Below are positions 50,101-63,535 of a stretch of DNA of 64,000 bases, one piece after another. Below the pieces are notes generated by a model that was not told where the DNA came from, searched no databases, and worked only from the letters and a program-made list of their open reading frames with translations. Both the position numbers and the translations under genes were made by a program. The DNA is from Ulva prolifera (taxonomy: Eukaryota; Chlorophyta; Ulvophyceae; Ulvales; Ulvaceae), in the NCBI GenBank assembly GCA_023078555.1, contig CM041197.1, positions 12,178,002 to 12,242,001 on the forward strand. The letters are read 5' to 3'. Positions within the stretch are counted from its first letter, which is position 1. Each line of letters begins with the position of its first letter.

Positions 50101-53100
50101 TCTGAGCATGCGGTGCTGTTCGGAACATGCATAAATGCTAGAATACACCATTTCCGTCGTTTCTGTGACAGATGTATGAGGCTACGGAGCATGCGTGTGC
50201 TGCTGAGGTGCACCTGTGGGCACTGTACTTTGGGTGCGGAAAACGATCGAATCATCAAAATCTGAGCATGCAGTGCTGTTCGGAACATGTATAAATGCTA
50301 GAAGAGACCAGCTCCTTCGTTTCCATGACAGATGTATGAGGCTACGGAGCATGCGTGTGCTGCTGAGGTGCACCTGTGGGCACTGTAATTTGGATGCGGA
50401 AAACGATCGAATCATCAAAATCTGAGCATGCGGTGCTGTTCAGAACATGCATAAATGCTAGAATACACCATTTCCGTCGTTTCTGTGACAGATGTATGAG
50501 GCTACGGAGCATGCGTGTGCTGCTGAGGTGCACCTGTGGGCACTGTAATTAGGATGCGGAAAACGATCGAATCATCAAAATCTGAGGATGCAGTGCTGTT
50601 CGGAACATGCAGTAATGCTAGAATACTCCAGCTCCGTCGTTTCCATGACAGATGTAAGAGGCTAAGGTGCGTGCGCGTCCTGATGAGGTGCACTAGTGCT
50701 GCTGAGGTGCACCTGTGGGCACTGTAATCTGGATGCGGAAAACGATCGAATCATCAAAATCTGAGCATGCAGTGCTGTTCGGAACATGTATAAATGCTAG
50801 AAGAGACCAGCTCCTTCGTTTCCATGACAGATGTATGAGGCTACGGAGCATGCGTGTGCTGCTGAGGTGCACCTGTGGGCACTGTAATTTGGGTGCGGAA
50901 AACGATCGAATCATCAAAATCTGAGCATGCAGTGCTGTTCGGAACATGCATAAATGCTAAAATACACCATTTCCGTCGTTTCTGTGACAGATGTATGAGG
51001 CTACGGAGCATGCGTGTGCTGCTGAGGTGCACCTGTGGGCACTGTAATTTGGATGCGGAAAACGATGGAATCATCAAAATCTGAGCATGCGGTGCTGTTC
51101 GGAACATGCATAAATGCTAGAATACACCATTTCCGTCGTTTCTGTGACAGATGTATGAGGCTACGGAGCATGCGTGTGCTGCTGAGGTGCACCTGTGGGC
51201 ACTGTAATTTGGATGCGGAAAACGATCGAATCATCAAAATCTGAGGATGCAGTGCTGTTCGGAACATGCATTAATGCTAGAATACTCCAGCTCCGTCGTT
51301 TCCATGACAGATGTAAGAGGCTAAGGTGCGTGCGCGTCCTGCTGAGGTGCACTTGTGCTGCTGAGGTGCACCTGTGGGCACTGTAATTTGGGTGCGGAAA
51401 ACGATCGAATCATCAAAATCTGAGCATGCAGTGCTGTTCGGAACATGCATAAATGCTAGAATACACCATTTCCGTCGTTTCTGTGACAGATGTATGAGGC
51501 TACGGAGCATGCGTGTGCTGCTGAGGTGCACCTGTGGGCACTGTAATTTGGATGCGGAAAACGATCGAATCATCAAAATCTGAGCATGCAGTGCTGTTCG
51601 GAACATGTATAAATGCTAGAAGAGACCAGCTCCTTCGTTTCCATGACAGATGTATGAGGCTACGGAGCATGCGTGTGCTGCTGAGGTGCACCTGTGGGCA
51701 CTGTAATTTGGGTGCGGAAAACGATCGAATCATCAAAATCTGAGCATGCAGTGCTGTTCGGAACATGCATAAATGCTAGAATACACCATTTCCGTCGTTT
51801 CTGTGACAGATGTATGAGGCTACGGAGCATGCGTGTGCTGCTGAGGTGCACCTGTGGGCACTGTAATTTGGATGCGGAAAACGATCGAATCATCAAAATC
51901 TGAGCATGCAGTGCTGTTCGGAACATGTATAAATGCTAGAAGAGACCAGCTCCTTCGTTTCCATGACAGATGTATGAGGCTACGGAGCATGCGTGTGCTG
52001 CTGAGGTGCACCTGTGGGCACTGTAATTTGGATGCGGAAAACGATCGAATCATCAAAATCTGAGCATGCGGTGCTGTTCGGAACATGCATAAATGCTAGA
52101 ATACACCATTTCCGTCGTTTCTGTGACAGATGTATGAGGCTACGGAGCATGCGTGTGCTGCTGAGGTGCACCTGTGGGCACTGTACTTTGGATGCGGAAA
52201 ACGATCGAATCATCAAAATCTGAGCATGCAGTGCTGTTCGGAACATGTATAAATGCTAGAAGAGAGCAGCTCCTTCGTTTCCATGACAGATGTATGAGGC
52301 TACGGAGCATGCGTGTGCTGCTGAGGTGCACCTGTGGGCACTGTAATTTGGGTGCGGAAAACGATCGAATCATCAAAATCTGAGCATGCAGTGCTGTTCG
52401 GAACATGCATAAATGCTAGAATACACCATTTCCGTCGTTTCTGTGACAGATGTATGAGGCTACGGAGCATGCGTGTGCTGCTGAGGTGCACCTGTGGGCA
52501 CTGTAATTTGGATGCGGAAAACGATCGAATCATCAAAATCTGAGGATGCAGTGCTGTTCGGAACATGCATTAATGCAAGAATACTCCAGCTCCGTCGTTT
52601 CCATGACAGATGTAAGAGGCTAAGGTGCGTGCGCGTCCTGCTGAGGTGCACTTGTGCTGCTGAGGTGCACCTGTGGGCACTGTAATTTGGGTGCGGAAAA
52701 CGATCGAATCATCAAAATCTGAGCATGCAGTGCTGTTCGGAACATGCATATATGCTAGAATACACCATTTCCGTCGTTTCTGTGACAGATGTATGAGGCT
52801 ACGGAGCATGCGTGTGCTGCTGAGGTGCACCTGTGGGCACTGTAATTTGGATGCGGAAAACGATCGAATCATCAAAATCTGAGGATGCAGTGCTGTTCGG
52901 AACATGCATTAATGCAAGAATACTCCAGCTCCGTCGTTTCCATGACAGATGTAAGAGGCTAAGGTGCGTGCGCGTCCTGCTGAGGTGCACTTGTGCTGCT
53001 GAGGTGCACCTGTGGGCACTGTAATTTGGGTGCGGAAAACGATCGAATCATCAAAATCTGAGCATGCAGTGCTGTTCGGAACATGCATAAATGCTAGAAT

Positions 53101-54980
53101 ACACCATTTCCGTCGTTTCTGTGACAGATGTATGAGGCTACGGAGCATGCGTGTGCTGCTGAGGTGCACCTGTGGGCACTGTAATTTGGATGCGGAAAAC
53201 GATCGAATCATCAAAATCTAAGCATGCAGTGCTGTTCGGAACATGTATAAATGCTAGAAGAGACCAGCTCCTTCGTTTCCATGACAGATGTATGAGGCTA
53301 CGGAGCATGCGTGTGCTGCTGAGGTGCACCTGTGGGCACTGTAATTTGGGTGCGGAAAACGATCGAATCATCAAAATCTGAGCATGCAGTGCTGTTCGGA
53401 ACATGCATAAATGCTAGAATACACCATTTCCGTCGTTTCTGTGACAGATGTATGAGGCTACGGAGCATGCGTGTGCTGCTGAGGTGCACCTGTGGGCACT
53501 GTAATTTGGATGCGGAAAACGATCGAATCATCAAAATCTGAGGATGCAGTGCTGTTCGGAACATGCAGTAATGCTAGAATACTCCAGCTCCGTCGTTTCC
53601 ATGACAGATGTAAGAGGCTAAGGTGCGTGCGCGTCCTGATGAGGTGCACTAGTGCTGCTGAGGTGCACCTGTGGGCACTGTAATCTGGATGCGGAAAACG
53701 ATCGAATCATCAAAATCTGAGCATGCAGTGCTGTTCGGAACATGTATAAATGCTAGAAGAGACCAGCTCCTTCGTTTCCATGACAGATGTATGAGGGCTA
53801 CGGAGCATGCGTGTGCTGCTGAGGTGCACCTGTGGGCACTGTAATTTGGGTGCGGAAAACGATCGAATCATCAAAATCTGAGCATGCAGTGCTGTTCGGA
53901 ACATGCATAAATGCTAAAATACACCATTTCCGTCGTTTCTGTGACAGATGTATGAGGCTACGGAGCATGCGTGTGCTGCTGAGGTGCACCTGTGGGCACT
54001 GTAATTTGGATGCGGAAAACGATGGAATCATCAAAATCTGAGCATGCGGTGCTGTTCGGAACATGCATAAATGCTAGAATACACCATTTCCGTCGTTTCT
54101 GTGACAGATGTATGAGGCTACGGAGCATGCGTGTGCTGCTGAGGTGCACCTGTGGGCACTGTAATTTGGATGCGGAAAACGATCGAATCATCAAAATCTG
54201 AGGATGCAGTGCTGTTCGGAACATGCATTAATGCTAGAATACTCCAGCTCCGTCGTTTCCATGACAGATGTAAGAGGCTAAGGTGCGTGCGCGTCCTGAT
54301 GAGGTGCACTAGTGCTGCTGAGGTGCACCTGTGGGCACTGTAATCTGGATGCGGAAAACGATCGAATCATCAAAATCTGAGCATGCAGTGCTGTTCGGAA
54401 CATGTATAAATGCTAGAAGAGACCAGCTCCTTCGTTTCCATGACAGATGTATGAGGCTACGGAGCATGCGTGTGCTGCTGAGGTGCACCTGTGGGCACTG
54501 TAATTTGGATGCGGAAAACGATCGAATCATCAAAATCTGAGCATGCGGTGCTGTTCAGAACATGCATAAATGCTAGAATACACCATTTCCGTCGTTTCTG
54601 TGACAGATGTATGAGGCTACGGAGCATGCGTGTGCTGCTGAGGTGCACCTGTGGGCACTGTAATTAGGATGCGGAAAACGATCGAATCATCAAAATCTGA
54701 GGATGCAGTGCTGTTCGGAACATGCAGTAATGCTAGAATACTCCAGCTCCGTCGTTTCCATGACAGATGTAAGAGGCTAAGGTGCGTGCGCGTCCTGATG
54801 AGGTGCACTAGTGCTGCTGAGGTGCACCTGTGGGCACTGTAATCTGGATGCGGAAAACGATCGAATCATCAAAATCTGAGCATGCAGTGCTGTTCGGAAC
54901 ATGTATAAATGCTAGAAGAGACCAGCTCCTTCGTTTCCATGACAGATGTATGAGGCTACGGAGCATGCGTGTGCTGCTGA
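47200..54980 (+). repeat. Long-range duplicated satellite block, offset ~5,752 bp
   Basis: The region from about 47.2 to 49.2 kb recurs at about 52.95-54.98 kb. Rare variants share the offset: ATCTAAGCATGC at 47466 and 53218, then the marker pair, GTTCAGAACATG at 48803 and 54555, and TAATTAGGATGCGG at 48911 and 54663. The offset is 5,752 or 5,753 bp, the extra base being one insertion near 53795. The span given covers both copies and the sequence between them. Confidence 0.75.
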
Positions 54981-56290
54981 GGTGCACCTGTGGGCACTGT
55001 AATTTGGATGCGGAAAACGATCGAATCATCAAATCTGAGCATGCGGTGCTGTTCAGAACATGCATAAATGCTAGAATACACCATTTCCGTCGTTTCTGTG
55101 ACAGATGTATGAGGCTACGGAGCATGCGTGTGCTGCTGAGGTGCACCTGTGGGCACTGTAATTTGGGTGCGGAAAACGATCGAATCATCAAAATCTGAGC
55201 ATGCAGTGCTGTTCGGAACATGCATAAATGCTAGAATACAACCATTTCCGTCGTTTCTGTGACAGATGTATGAGGCTACGGAGCATGCGTGTGCTGCTGA
55301 GGTGCACCTGTGGGCACTGTAATTTGGATGCGGAAAACGATCGAATCATCAAAATCTGAGCATGCAGTGCTGTTCGGAACATGTATAAATGCTAGAAGAG
55401 ACCAGCTCCTTCGTTTCCATGACAGATGTATGAGGCTACGGAGCATGCGTGTGCTGCTGAGGTGCACCTGTGGGCACTGTAATTTGGATGCGGAAAACGA
55501 TCGAATCATCAAAATCTGAGCATGCGGTGCTGTTCGGAACATGCATAAATGCTAGAATACACCATTTCCGTCGTTTCTGTGACAGATGTATGAGGCTACG
55601 GAGCATGCGTGTGCTGCTGAGGTGCACCTGTGGGCACTGTACTTTGGATGCGGAAAACGATCGAATCATCAAAATCTGAGCATGCAGTGCTGTTCGGAAC
55701 ATGTATAAATGCTAGAAGAGAGCAGCTCCTTCGTTTCCATGACAGATGTATGAGGCTACGGAGCATGCGTGTGCTGCTGAGGTGCACCTGTGGGCACTGT
55801 AATTTGGGTGCGGAAAAACGATCGAATCATCAAAATCTGAGCATGCAGTGCTGTTCGGAACATGCATAAATGCTAGAATACACCATTTCCGTCGTTTCTG
55901 TGACAGATGTATGAGGCTACGGAGCATGCGTGTGCTGCTGAGGTGCACCTGTGGGCACTGTAATTTGGATGCGGAAAACGATCGAATCATCAAAATCTGA
56001 GGATGCAGTGCTGTTCGGAACATGCATTAATGCAAGAATACTCCAGCTCCGTCGTTTCCATGACAGATGTAAGAGGCTAAGGTGCGTGCGCGTCCTGCTG
56101 AGGTGCACTTGTGCTGCTGAGGTGCACCTGTGGGCACTGTAATTTGGGTGCGGAAAACGATCGAATCATCAAAATCTGAGCATGCAGTGCTGTTCGGAAC
56201 ATGCATAAATGCTAGAATACACCATTTCCGTCGTTTCTGTGACAGATGTATGAGGCTACGGAGCATGCGTGTGCTGCTGAGGTGCACCTG
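51650..56290 (+). repeat. Duplicated satellite block, offset ~3,456 bp
   Basis: About 1.1 kb at 51.65-52.8 kb is repeated at 55.1-56.29 kb. CTGTACTTTGG lies at 52184 and 55640, AGAGAGCAGCTCC follows in both, and ATGCAAGAATACTCC lies at 52573 and 56033. The offset is 3,456 bp, growing slightly after single-base insertions. The span covers both copies. Confidence 0.7.
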
Positions 56291-59200
56291 TGGGCACTGT
56301 AATTTGGGTGCGGAAAACGATCGAATCATCAAAATCTGAGCATGCAGTGCTGTTCGGAACATGCAATAATGCTAGAATACACCATTTCCGTCGTTTCTGT
56401 GACAGATGTATGAGGCTACGGAGCATGCGTGTGCTGCTGAGGTGCACCTGTGGGCACTGTAATTTGGATGCGGAAAACGATCGAATCATCAAAATCTGAG
56501 CATGCAGTGCTGTTCGGAACATGTATAAATGCTAGAAGAGACCAGCTCCTTCGTTTCCATGACAGATGTATGAGGCTACGGAGCATGCGTGTGCTGCTGA
56601 GGTGCACCTGTGGGCACTGTAATTTGGGTGCGGAAAAACGATCGAATCATCAAAATCTGAGCATGCAGTGCTGTTCGGAACATGCATAAATGCTAGAATA
56701 CACCATTTCCGTCGTTTCTGTGACAGATGTATGAGGCTACGGAGCATGCGTGTGCTGCTGAGGTGCACCTGTGGGCACTGTAATTTGGATGCGGAAAACG
56801 ATCGAATCATCAAAATCTGAGCATGCAGTGCTGTTCGGAACATGTATAAATGCTAGAAGAGACCAGCTCCTTCGTTTCCATGACAGATGTATGAGGCTAC
56901 GGAGCATGCGTGTGCTGCTGAGGTGCACCTGTGGGCACTGTAATTTGGATGCGGAAAACGATCGAATCATCAAAATCTGAGCATGCGGTGCTGTTCGGAA
57001 CATGCATAAATGCTAGAATACACCATTTCCGTCGTTTCTGTGACAGATGTATGAGGCTACGGAGCATGCGTGTGCTGCTGAGGTGCACCTGTGGGCACTG
57101 TAATTTGGATGCGGAAAACGATCGAATCATCAAAATCTGAGGATGCAGTGCTGTTCGGAACATGCAGTAATGCTAGAATACTCCAGCTCCGTCGTTTCCA
57201 TGACAGATGTAAGAGGCTAAGGTGCGTGCGCGTCCTGATGAGGTGCACTAGTGCTGCTGAGGTGCACCTGTGGGCACTGTAATCTGGATGCGGAAACGAT
57301 CGAATCATCAAAATCTGAGCATGCAGTGCTGTTCGGAACATGTATAAATGCTAGAAGAGACCAGCTCCTTCGTTTCCATGACAGATGTATGAGGCTACGG
57401 AGCATGCGTGTGCTGCTGAGGTGCACCTGTGGGCACTGTAATTTGGATGCGGAAAACGATCGAATCATCAAAATCTGAGCATGCGGTGCTGTTCGGAACA
57501 TGCATAAATGCTAGAATACACCATTTCCGTCGTTTCTGTGACAGATGTATGAGGCTACGGAGCATGCGTGTGCTGCTGAGGTGCACCTGTGGGCACTGTA
57601 ATTTGGATGCGGAAAACGATCGAATCATCAAAATCTGAGGATGCAGTGCTGTTCGGAACATGCAGTAATGCTAGAATACTCCAGCTCCGTCGTTTCCATG
57701 ACAGATGTAAGAGGCTAAGGTGCGTGCGCGTCCTGATGAGGTGCACTAGTGCTGCTGAGGTGCACCTGTGGGCACTGTAATCTGGATGCGGAAAACGATC
57801 GAATCATCAAAATCTGAGCATGCAGTGCTGTTCGGAACATGTATAAATGCTAGAAGAGACCAGCTCCTTCGTTTCCATGACAGATGTATGAGGCTACGGA
57901 GCATGCGTGTGCTGCTGAGGTGCACCTGTGGGCACTGTAATTTGGATGCGGAAAACGATCGAATCATCAAAATCTGAGCATGCGGTGCTGTTCGGAACAT
58001 GCATAAATGCTAGAATACACCATTTCCGTCGTTTCTGTGACAGATGTATGAGGCTACGGAGCATGCGTGTGCTGCTGAGGTGCACCTGTGGGCACTGTAA
58101 TTTGGATGCGGAAAACGATCGAATCATCAAAATCTGAGCATGCAGTGCTGTTCGGAACATGTATAAATGCTAGAAGAGACCAGCTCCTTCGTTTCCATGA
58201 CAGATGTATGAGGCTACGGAGCATGCGTGTGCTGCTGAGGTGCACCTGTGGGCACTGTAATTTGGATGCGGAAAACGATCGAATCATCAAAATCTGAGCA
58301 TGCGGTGCTGTTTCGGAACATGCATAAATGCTAGAATACACCATTTCCGTCGTTCTTCTGTGACAGATGTATGAGGCTACGGAGCATAGCGTGTGCTGCT
58401 GAGGTGCACCTGTGGGCACTGTAATTTGGATGCGGAAAACGATCGAATCATCAAATCTGAGGATGCAGTGCTGTTCGGAACATGCAGTAATGCTAGAATA
58501 CTCAGCTCCGTCGTTTCCATGACAGATGTAAGAGGCTAAGGTGCGTGCGCGTCCTGATGAGGTGCACTAGTGCTGCTGAGGTGCACCTGTGGGCACTGTA
58601 ATCTGGATGCGGAAAACGATTCGAATCATCAAAATCTGAGCATGCAGTGCTGTTCGGAACATGTATAAATGCTAGAAGAGACCAGCTCCTTCGTTTCCCA
58701 TGACAGATGTATGAGGCTACGGAGCATGCGTGTGCTGCTGAGGTGCACCTGTGGGCACTGTAATTTGGATGCGGAAAACGATCGAATCATCAAAATCTGA
58801 GCATGCGGGTGCTGTTCGGAACATGCATAAATTGCTAGAATACACCATTTCCGTCGTTTTCTGTGACAGATGTATGAGGCTACGGAGCATGCGTGTGCTG
58901 CTGAGGTGCACCTGTGGGCACTGTAATTTGGATGCGGAAAACGATCGAATCATCAAAATCTGAGGATGCAGTGCTGTTCGGAACATGCAGTAATGCTAGA
59001 ATACTCCAGCTCCGTCGTTTCCATGACAGATGTAAGAGGCTAAGGTGCGTGCGCGTCCTGATGAGGTGCACTAGTGCTGCTGAGGTGCACCTGTGGGCAC
59101 TGTAATCTGGATGCGGAAAACGATCGAATCATCAAAATCTGAGCATGCAGTGCTGTTCGGAACATGTATAAATGCTAGAAGAGACCAGCTCCTTCGTTTC

Positions 59201-62200
59201 CATGACAGATGTATGAGGCTACGGAGCATGCGTGTGCTGCTGAGGTGCACCTGTGGGCACTGTAATTTGGGTGCGGAAAACGATCGAATCATCAAATCTG
59301 AGCATGCAGTGTGCTGTTCGGAACATGCATAAATGCTAAAATACACCATTTCCTTCGCGTTTCTGTGACAGATGTATGAGGGCTACGGAGCATGCGTGTG
59401 CTGCTGAGGTGCACCTGGGGCACTGTAATTTGGATTGCGGAAAACGATGGAATCATCAAAATCTGAGCATGCGGTGCTGTTCGGAACATCATAATGCTAG
59501 AACACCATTTCCGTCGTTTCTGTGACAGATGTATGAGGCTACGGAGCATGCGTTGTGCTGCTGAGGTGCACCTGTGGGCACTGTAATTTGGATGCGGAAA
59601 ACGATCGAATCATCAAAATCTGAGGATGCAAGTGCTGTTCGGAACATGCATTAAATGCTAGAATACTCCAGCTCCGTCGTTTCCATGACAGATGTAAGAG
59701 GCTAAGGTGCGTGCGCGTCCTGCTGAGGTGCACTTGTGCTGCTGAGGTGCACCTGTGGGCACTGTAATTTGGGTGCGGAAAACGATCGAATCATCAAATC
59801 TTGAGCATGCAGTGCTGTTCGGAACACTGCATAAATGCTAGAATACACCATTTCCGTCGTTTTCTGTGGACAGATGTATGAGGCTACGGAGCATGCGTGT
59901 GCTGCTGAGGTGCCCCTGTGGGCACTGTAATTTGGATGCGGAAAACGATCGAATCATCAAAATCTGAGCATGCGTGCTGTTCGGAACATGTATAAATGCT
60001 AGAAGAGACCAGCTCCTTCGTTTCCATGACAGATGTATGAGGCTACGGAGCATGCGTTGTGCTGCTGAGGTGCACCTGTGGGCACTGTAATTTGGATGCG
60101 GAAAACGATCGAATCATCAAATCTGAGCATGCGGTGCTGTTCGGAACATGCATAAATGCTAGAATACACCATTTCCGTCGTTTCTGTGACCAGATGTATG
60201 AGGCTACGGAGCATGCGTGTGCTGCTGAGGTGCACCTGTGGGCACTGTAAGTTGGGATGCGGAAACGATCGAATCATCAAAATCTGAGGATGCAGTGCTG
60301 TTCGGAACATGCAGTAAATGCTAGAATACTCCAGCTCCGTCGTGTTTCCATGACAGATGTAAGAGGCTAAGGGTGCGTGCGCGTCCTGATGAGGTGCACT
60401 AGTGCTGCTGAGGTGCACCTGTGGGCACTGTAATCTGGATGCGGAAAACGATCGAATCATCAAAATCTGAGCATGCAGTGCTGTTCGGAACATGTATAAA
60501 TGCTAGAAGAGACCAGCTCCTTCGTTTCCATGACAGATGTATGAGGCTACGGAGCATGCGTGTGCTGCTGAGGTGCACCTGTGGGCACTGTAATTTGGAT
60601 GCGGAAACGATCGAATCATCAAAATCTGAGCATGCGGTGCTGTTCGGAACATGCATAAATGCTAGAATACACCATTTCCGTCGTTTCTGTGACAGATGTA
60701 TGAGGCTACGGAGCATGCGTGTGCTGCTGAGGTGCACCTGTGGGCACTGTAAGTTGGATGCGGAAAACGATCGAATCATCAAAATCTGAGGATGCAGTGC
60801 TGTTCGGAACATGCAGTAATGCTAGAATACTCCAGCTCCGTCGTTTCCATGACAGATGTAAGAGGGCTAAGGTGCGTGCGCGTCCTGATGAGGTGCACTA
60901 GTGCTGCTGAGGTGCACCTGTGGGCACTGTAATCTGGATGCGGAAAACGATCGAATCATCAAAATCTGAGCATGCAGTGCTGTTCGGAACATGTATAAAT
61001 GCTAGAAGAGACCAGCTCCTTCGTTTCCATGACAGATGTATGAGGCTACGGAGCATGCGTGTGCTGCTGAGGTGCACCTGTGGGCACTGTAATTTGGATG
61101 CGGAAAAAACGATCGAATCATCAAAATCTGAGCATGCGGTGCTGTTCGGAACATGCATAAATGCTAGAATACACCATTTCCGTCGTTTCTGTGACAGATG
61201 TATGAGGCTACGGAGCATGCGTGTGCTGCTGAGGTGCACCTGTGGGCACTGTAATTTGGATGCGGAAAACGATCGAATCATCAAAATCTGAGGATGCAGT
61301 GCTGTTCGGAACATGCAGTAATGCTAGAATACTCCAGCTCCGTCGTTTCCATGACAGATGTAAGAGGCTAAGGTGCGTGCGCGTCCTGATGAGGTGCACT
61401 AGTGCTGCTGAGGTGCACCTGTGGGCACTGTAATCTGGATGCGGAAAACGATCGAATCATCAAAATCTGAGCATGCAGTGCTGTTCGGAACATGTATAAA
61501 TGCTAGAAGAGACCAGCTCCTTCGTTTCCATGACAGATGTATGAGGCTACGGAGCATGCGTGTGCTGCTGAGGTGCACCTGTGGGCACTGTAATTTGGAT
61601 GCGGAAAACGATCGAATCATCAAAATCTGAGCATGCGGTGCTGTTCGGAACATGCATAAATGCTAGAAATACACCATTTCCGTCGTTTCTGTGACAGATG
61701 TATGAGGCTACGGAGCAATGCGTGTGCTGCTGAGGTGCACCTGTGGGCACTGTAATTTGGATGCGGAAAACGATCGAATCATCAAAATCTGAGGATGCAG
61801 TGCTGTTCGGAACATGCAGTAATGCTAGAATACTCCAGCTCCGTCGTTTCCATGACAGATGTAAGAGGCTAAGGTGCGTGCGCGTCCTGATGAGGTGCAC
61901 TAGTGCTGCTGAGGTGCACCTGTGGGCACTGTAATCTGGATGCGGGAAAACGATCGAATCATCAAAAATCTGAGCATGCAGTGCTGTTCGGAAACATGTA
62001 TAAATGCTAGAAGAGACCAGCTCCTTCGTTTCATGACAGATGTATGAGGCTACGGAGCATGCGTGTGCTGCTGAGGTGCACCTGTGGGCACTGTAATTTG
62101 GATGCGGAAAACGATCGAATCATCAAAATCTGAGCATGCGGTGCTGTTCGGAACATGCATAAATGCTAGAATACACCATTTCCGTCGTTTCTGTGACAGA

Positions 62201-63153
62201 TGTATGAGGCTACGGAGCATGCGTGTGCTGCTGAGGTGCACCTGTGGGCACTGTAATTTGGATGCGGAAAACGATCGAATCATCAAAATCTGAGGATGCA
62301 GTGCTGTTCGGAACATGCAGTAATGCTAGAATACTCCAGCTCCGTCGTTTCCATGACAGATGTAAGAGGCTAAGGTGCGTGCGCGTCCTGATGAGGTGCA
62401 CTAGTGCTGCTGAGGTGCACCTGTGGGCACTGTAATCTGGATGCGGAAAACGATCGAATCATCAAAATCTGAGCATGCAGTGCTGTTCGGAACATGTATA
62501 AATGCTAGAAGAGACCAGCTCCTTCGTTTCCATGACAGATGTATGAGGCTACGGAGCATGCGTGTGCTGCTGAGGTGCACCTGTGGGCACTGTAATTTGG
62601 ATGCGGAAAACGATCGAATCATCAAAATCTGAGCATGCGGTGCTGTTCGGAACATGCATAAATGCTAGAATACACCATTTCCGTCGTTTCTGTGACAGAT
62701 GTATGAGGCTACGGAGCATGCGTGTGCTGCTGAGGTGCACCTGTGGGCACTGTAATTTGGATGCGGAAAACGATCGAATCATCAAAATCTGAGGATGCAG
62801 TGCTGTTCGGAACATGCAGTAATGCTAGAATACTCCAGCTCCGTCGTTTCCATGACAGATGTAAGAGGCTAGAGGTGCGTGCGCGTCCTGATGAGGTGCA
62901 CTAGTGCTGCTGAGGTGCACCCTGTGGGCACTGTAATCTGGATGCGGAAAACGATCGAATCATCAAAATCTGAGCATGCAGTGCTGTTCGGAACATGTAT
63001 AAATGCTAGAAGAGACCAGCTCCTTCGTTTCCATGACAGATGTATGAGGCTACGGAGCATGCGTGTGCTGCTGAGGTGCACCTGTGGGCACTGTAATTTG
63101 GATGCGGAAAACGATCGAATCATCAAAATCTGAGCATGCGGGTGCTGTTCGGA

Positions 63154-63535
63154 NNNNNNNNNNNNNNNNNNNNNNNNNNNNNNNNNNNNNNNNNNNNNNN
63201 NNNNNNNNNNNNNNNNNNNNNNNNNNNNNNNNNNNNNNNNNNNNNNNNNNNNNNNNNNNNNNNNNNNNNNNNNNNNNNNNNNNNNNNNNNNNNNNNNNNN
63301 NNNNNNNNNNNNNNNNNNNNNNNNNNNNNNNNNNNNNNNNNNNNNNNNNNNNNNNNNNNNNNNNNNNNNNNNNNNNNNNNNNNNNNNNNNNNNNNNNNNN
63401 NNNNNNNNNNNNNNNNNNNNNNNNNNNNNNNNNNNNNNNNNNNNNNNNNNNNNNNNNNNNNNNNNNNNNNNNNNNNNNNNNNNNNNNNNNNNNNNNNNNN
63501 NNNNNNNNNNNNNNNNNNNNNNNNNNNNNNNNNNN
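63154..63535. other. Assembly gap of 382 N
   Basis: The gap starts inside a monomer after GGTGCTGTTCGGA and ends before TGCGGAAAACGATCG. The distance between the two flanking TGCGGAAAAC landmarks is 433 bp (63103 to 63536), which no sum of 160- and 179-bp units gives. The N count is therefore an estimate rather than a measured length. Confidence 0.97.

Larger units (their letters stand above)
45098..63153 (+). repeat. 160/179-bp satellite array, domain III (right of the transposon)
   Basis: The array resumes in the same orientation and phase. It shares the TGCTAAAATACACC/ACGATGGAATC marker pair with domain II (about 46.8, 48.1, 49.3, 50.9, 53.9 and 59.3 kb), and CTGTAAGTTGG near the junction (45773, 46272) and again further right. 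It also has markers not seen to the left: CTGTACTTTGG (50226, 52184, 55640), GTTCAGAACATG (48803, 50440, 54555, 55054), TAATTAGGATGCGG (48911, 50549, 54663) and ATCTAAGCATGC (47466, 53218). Spacing is clean to about 58.3 kb. Single-base indels become dense at 58.3-60.4 kb and reappear toward the gap. No gene is supported. Confidence 0.96.

Noticed and set aside
19650-58300. CENP-B box in the monomer (TTCGGAACATGCATA resembles the start of the motif).
   Set aside because: The TTCG and the following A fit, but the required CGGG end is missing, so it does not meet the minimal motif.
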